From BNXB01 sp031548005 (lineage in GTDB: Bacteria > Bacteroidota > Bacteroidia > Bacteroidales > Azobacteroidaceae): a stretch of 64,000 nt of DNA. Positions 62,537 to 64,000 of the stretch are shown here, piece after piece (within the stretch, counting starts at the first letter, position 1; every line of letters begins with the position of its first letter). The notes beneath the pieces are model-generated. The model was given only the letters and a program-made list of their open reading frames with translations, ran no database searches and was not told the origin of the DNA. Made by a program: the position numbers and the translations under genes. Location: assembly GCA_031548005.1 (NCBI GenBank), contig JAVBRK010000047.1, positions 1-64,000 of the forward strand, read 5' to 3'.

Positions 62537-62574
62537 TCGCTTTCTGATTTAATTCCCGGCAATATTTCATTTTT

Positions 62575-62605
62575 AAGCTACACTTTCTATGTGTAGCTTA
62601 TTTTT
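62575..62605. terminator. Terminator between manA and the outer-membrane protein gene
   Basis: AAGCTACAC pairs with GTGTAGCTT around a 7-nt loop, followed by a T run on the plus strand. It serves manA and possibly the convergent gene ending at 62608. Confidence 0.82.
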
Positions 62606-62607
62606 TA

Positions 62608-63648
62608 TTAAAAAAATCCAAACCGGTAATTAAATGAGACCAGACCTGATCTGTGGCCTCCGAGAAAGTTCGATTCCACCCGGAACTGCCAGTGACGGCT
62701 CAGTTGATACTGCGCCCCCAGGATCATGTACCAATCGTTGGTCGGACGCTTTTCCAGCGAATAATGAATCTGGTCGGTCTCGATACGCTCCCCGGCTTTA
62801 TCGACTAATTCATCGACAAAAGTCTGAATTTTAGGAGCCAACTCCTTATACCAATCCGAATTCTGATAATTATTCCCAAAATCAGGCATCACTTCCGAAA
62901 GGGGAATAATACCTTCCGTTATATTGCTCAGATAAGTCCTTCCGGCACCTGTCCAGAGCGACAGATTAGTTTCCGGCTTTCCGGTAAAATGGAATACATA
63001 CCCGGTACGTAACGACAGATTCATGGCTGTATTATCATTTTTCAACTCATCAAAATGAGTCCATACTTTATTAAAATCCAGAGAAAAGAAAATAGATCGC
63101 ACTCCTCCTGTAAGCATACCTCCCACTCCATAGACATAGCCATCAAAAGCAGCCTGCGTATGAAAATCAACCGGTTTTCCGGCAATACTACCGATACCGA
63201 CTTCGGTGTTGACCCAGGCTTTACCGAAAAGACCATAAATATCCAAAAAAGGGAATAACCAAATATCGGTACGGATGTTAAAGTTTTTGACCGAAGCCGT
63301 CACGTCACTGAATCCCACAACCTTATCCAGATTTATCATTTCTCCGTCGTTAAGTCCAACCGACAAATTAGAGATCGTCACATCCTGATCTGCAATATAC
63401 CCATTTATCATGACCCCGATCGGATACGGCAATAAAAATCCTTTGGCCCCGGCTTTCTTTGCTCCGATGGGCAATGTATAAGGATTATTCAACTCTTTTA
63501 CCTCCTGATACAAATTACCTTGCTTCGGTAATATTTTTATACCTGCATCTGTTTGTGAGAATAACGGGGATAGAGGAAGTAATATCGAAATAAATAATAT
63601 AATCGCCAGTCTCTGTACCATTATTTTTTTTACCCGGATTTTTTTCAT
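62608..63648 (-). CDS. Predicted outer-membrane beta-barrel protein
   Basis: A 346-aa protein with a signal peptide after a basic start (hydrophobic core QRLAIILFISILLPLSPLFS); Met10 (63621) is the more usual start. The mature part alternates hydrophobic and polar residues and ends in an aromatic C-terminus (FNYRFGFF), typical of outer-membrane barrels. I do not recognise a named family. Segments such as IWLFPFLDIYGLFGKAWVNT and VGGMLTGGVRSIFFSLDFNK look like transmembrane strands. Confidence 0.7.
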   Translation of the reverse strand: MKKIRVKKIMVQRLAIILFISILLPLSPLFSQTDAGIKILPKQGNLYQEVKELNNPYTLPIGAKKAGAKGFLLPYPIGVMINGYIADQDVTISNLSVGLNDGEMINLDKVVGFSDVTASVKNFNIRTDIWLFPFLDIYGLFGKAWVNTEVGIGSIAGKPVDFHTQAAFDGYVYGVGGMLTGGVRSIFFSLDFNKVWTHFDELKNDNTAMNLSLRTGYVFHFTGKPETNLSLWTGAGRTYLSNITEGIIPLSEVMPDFGNNYQNSDWYKELAPKIQTFVDELVDKAGERIETDQIHYSLEKRPTNDWYMILGAQYQLSRHWQFRVESNFLGGHRSGLVSFNYRFGFF

Positions 63649-63715
63649 AAATTTAAATCCTAATTGTTAATGATTGGAATTTAAATAATAACCACTCAGG
63701 CGTCATTTTGTTCAT

Positions 63716-63751
63716 AAAAAAACTCCGAAGATTAACTTTTGGAGTTTTTTT
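63716..63751 (-). terminator. Terminator after the CoA transferase gene
   Basis: AAAAAAACTCC and GGAGTTTTTTT pair, extended by weaker G-T and A-T pairs into a small loop. It is 22 bp after the stop at 63773 on the minus strand. Confidence 0.82.
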
Positions 63752-63772
63752 ATGATCCTGATTATATCCAGG

Positions 63773-64000
63773 TCACCTGAAGTCATTCCAATTTACCTGA
63801 CTCATATCCCCGGTCTTATTAAACACATTATGAAAAGCAAAACATGCCTGAAGGTTTTGGGGAGTATGTCCCTGAATTCCCATAGACAGATATTCTTTCA
63901 ATAATTGTTTATATTGTGGATGAACACAATTTTCAATAATCGACTCCGCGCGCTGCACCGGAGAAAGCCCTCTCAAATCGGCAACTCCGCACTCGGTAAT
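63773..64000 (-). CDS. Acetyl-CoA hydrolase/CoA transferase family protein, C-terminal end only
   Basis: The last 75 residues of a protein that runs off the right edge. The sequence ITECGVADLRGLSPVQRAES and NCVHPQYKQLLKEYL matches the C-terminal region of acetyl-CoA hydrolase/transferases such as succinate CoA transferase, which move CoA between short acids and take part in acetate, propionate or succinate metabolism. The family normally has Tyr where Cys is seen in T-E-C-G. The catalytic Glu is outside the window, so the substrate is open. Confidence 0.82.
   Translation of the reverse strand: MTECGVADLRGLSPVQRAESIIENCVHPQYKQLLKEYLSMGIQGHTPQNLQACFAFHNVFNKTGDMSQVNWNDFR

Overview
The window comes from a Bacteroidota chromosome, order Bacteroidales. 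The evidence is the Bacteroidales-type promoter (TTTG, 19-21 nt, TAnnTTTG) in front of many genes, the near absence of purine-rich Shine-Dalgarno sites, and family signatures: a 306-aa SerA of the Bacteroidales type, MalQ with N-terminal starch-binding modules, paired Wza-like lipoproteins with a Wzc tyrosine kinase, and a GxGYxYP protein. A relative of Odoribacter or Butyricimonas is possible, but this is a low-confidence guess from protein style. I see no tRNA, rRNA, CRISPR array, insertion sequence or prophage. Coding density is high.

Layout. 1-9 kb: envelope genes (partial LptD, an HD hydrolase, the amidase-MlaD pair), with two secreted glycoside-hydrolase-like proteins between the LptD and amidase blocks. 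9-10.4 kb: dnaA. 10.5-17.5 kb: a minus-strand operon (nucleotidyltransferase, SGNH hydrolase, ABC-F ATPase, M13 peptidase, DUF1015). 17.7-20.5 kb: a superoxide dismutase with a probable signal peptide, an acyl-CoA ligase and a tiny lipoprotein. 20.5-21.4 kb: a decayed segment with a DUF1905 fragment, an intact VOC gene and a truncated DNA-alkylation-repair gene. 21.4-30 kb: clpB, a cupin regulator with an acyl-CoA synthetase, AsmA and a TRIC-type channel. 30-34 kb: a sigma-54 response regulator and a hybrid kinase with receiver and Hpt domains. 34-41 kb: serA, a nucleoside transporter, a metal P-type ATPase with an altered phosphorylation motif, MalQ and bactofilin. 41-45.4 kb: folB and a triad of alpha/beta hydrolase, membrane-anchored Mur ligase and D-Ala-D-Ala ligase homologue. 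45.4-59 kb: exopolysaccharide genes mixed with ruvX, def and a TPR gene, then ompA and the GDP-fucose genes. 59-62.5 kb: YhcH-family protein, branching enzyme, mannose-6-phosphate isomerase. The window ends with an outer-membrane protein and the C-terminal end of a CoA transferase.

How the genes connect. ManA can convert fructose-6-P to mannose-6-P; Gmd and Fcl turn GDP-mannose into GDP-L-fucose; the polyprenyl-P glycosyl-1-phosphate transferase starts a lipid-linked repeat, and the two Wza-like proteins and Wzc serve export. No flippase, polymerase or GDP-mannose pyrophosphorylase is present, so the pathway is completed elsewhere. GlgB and MalQ point to storage and use of alpha-glucan.

The best candidates for an undescribed system are the hydrolase/Mur ligase/Ddl-like triad (41860-45419), which looks like a second, non-canonical ligase pathway outside the usual division/cell-wall cluster, and the paired secreted hydrolase-like proteins behind a perfect inverted repeat (2113-6465). 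The DKTRT motif of the P-type ATPase is the sharpest single-residue anomaly.
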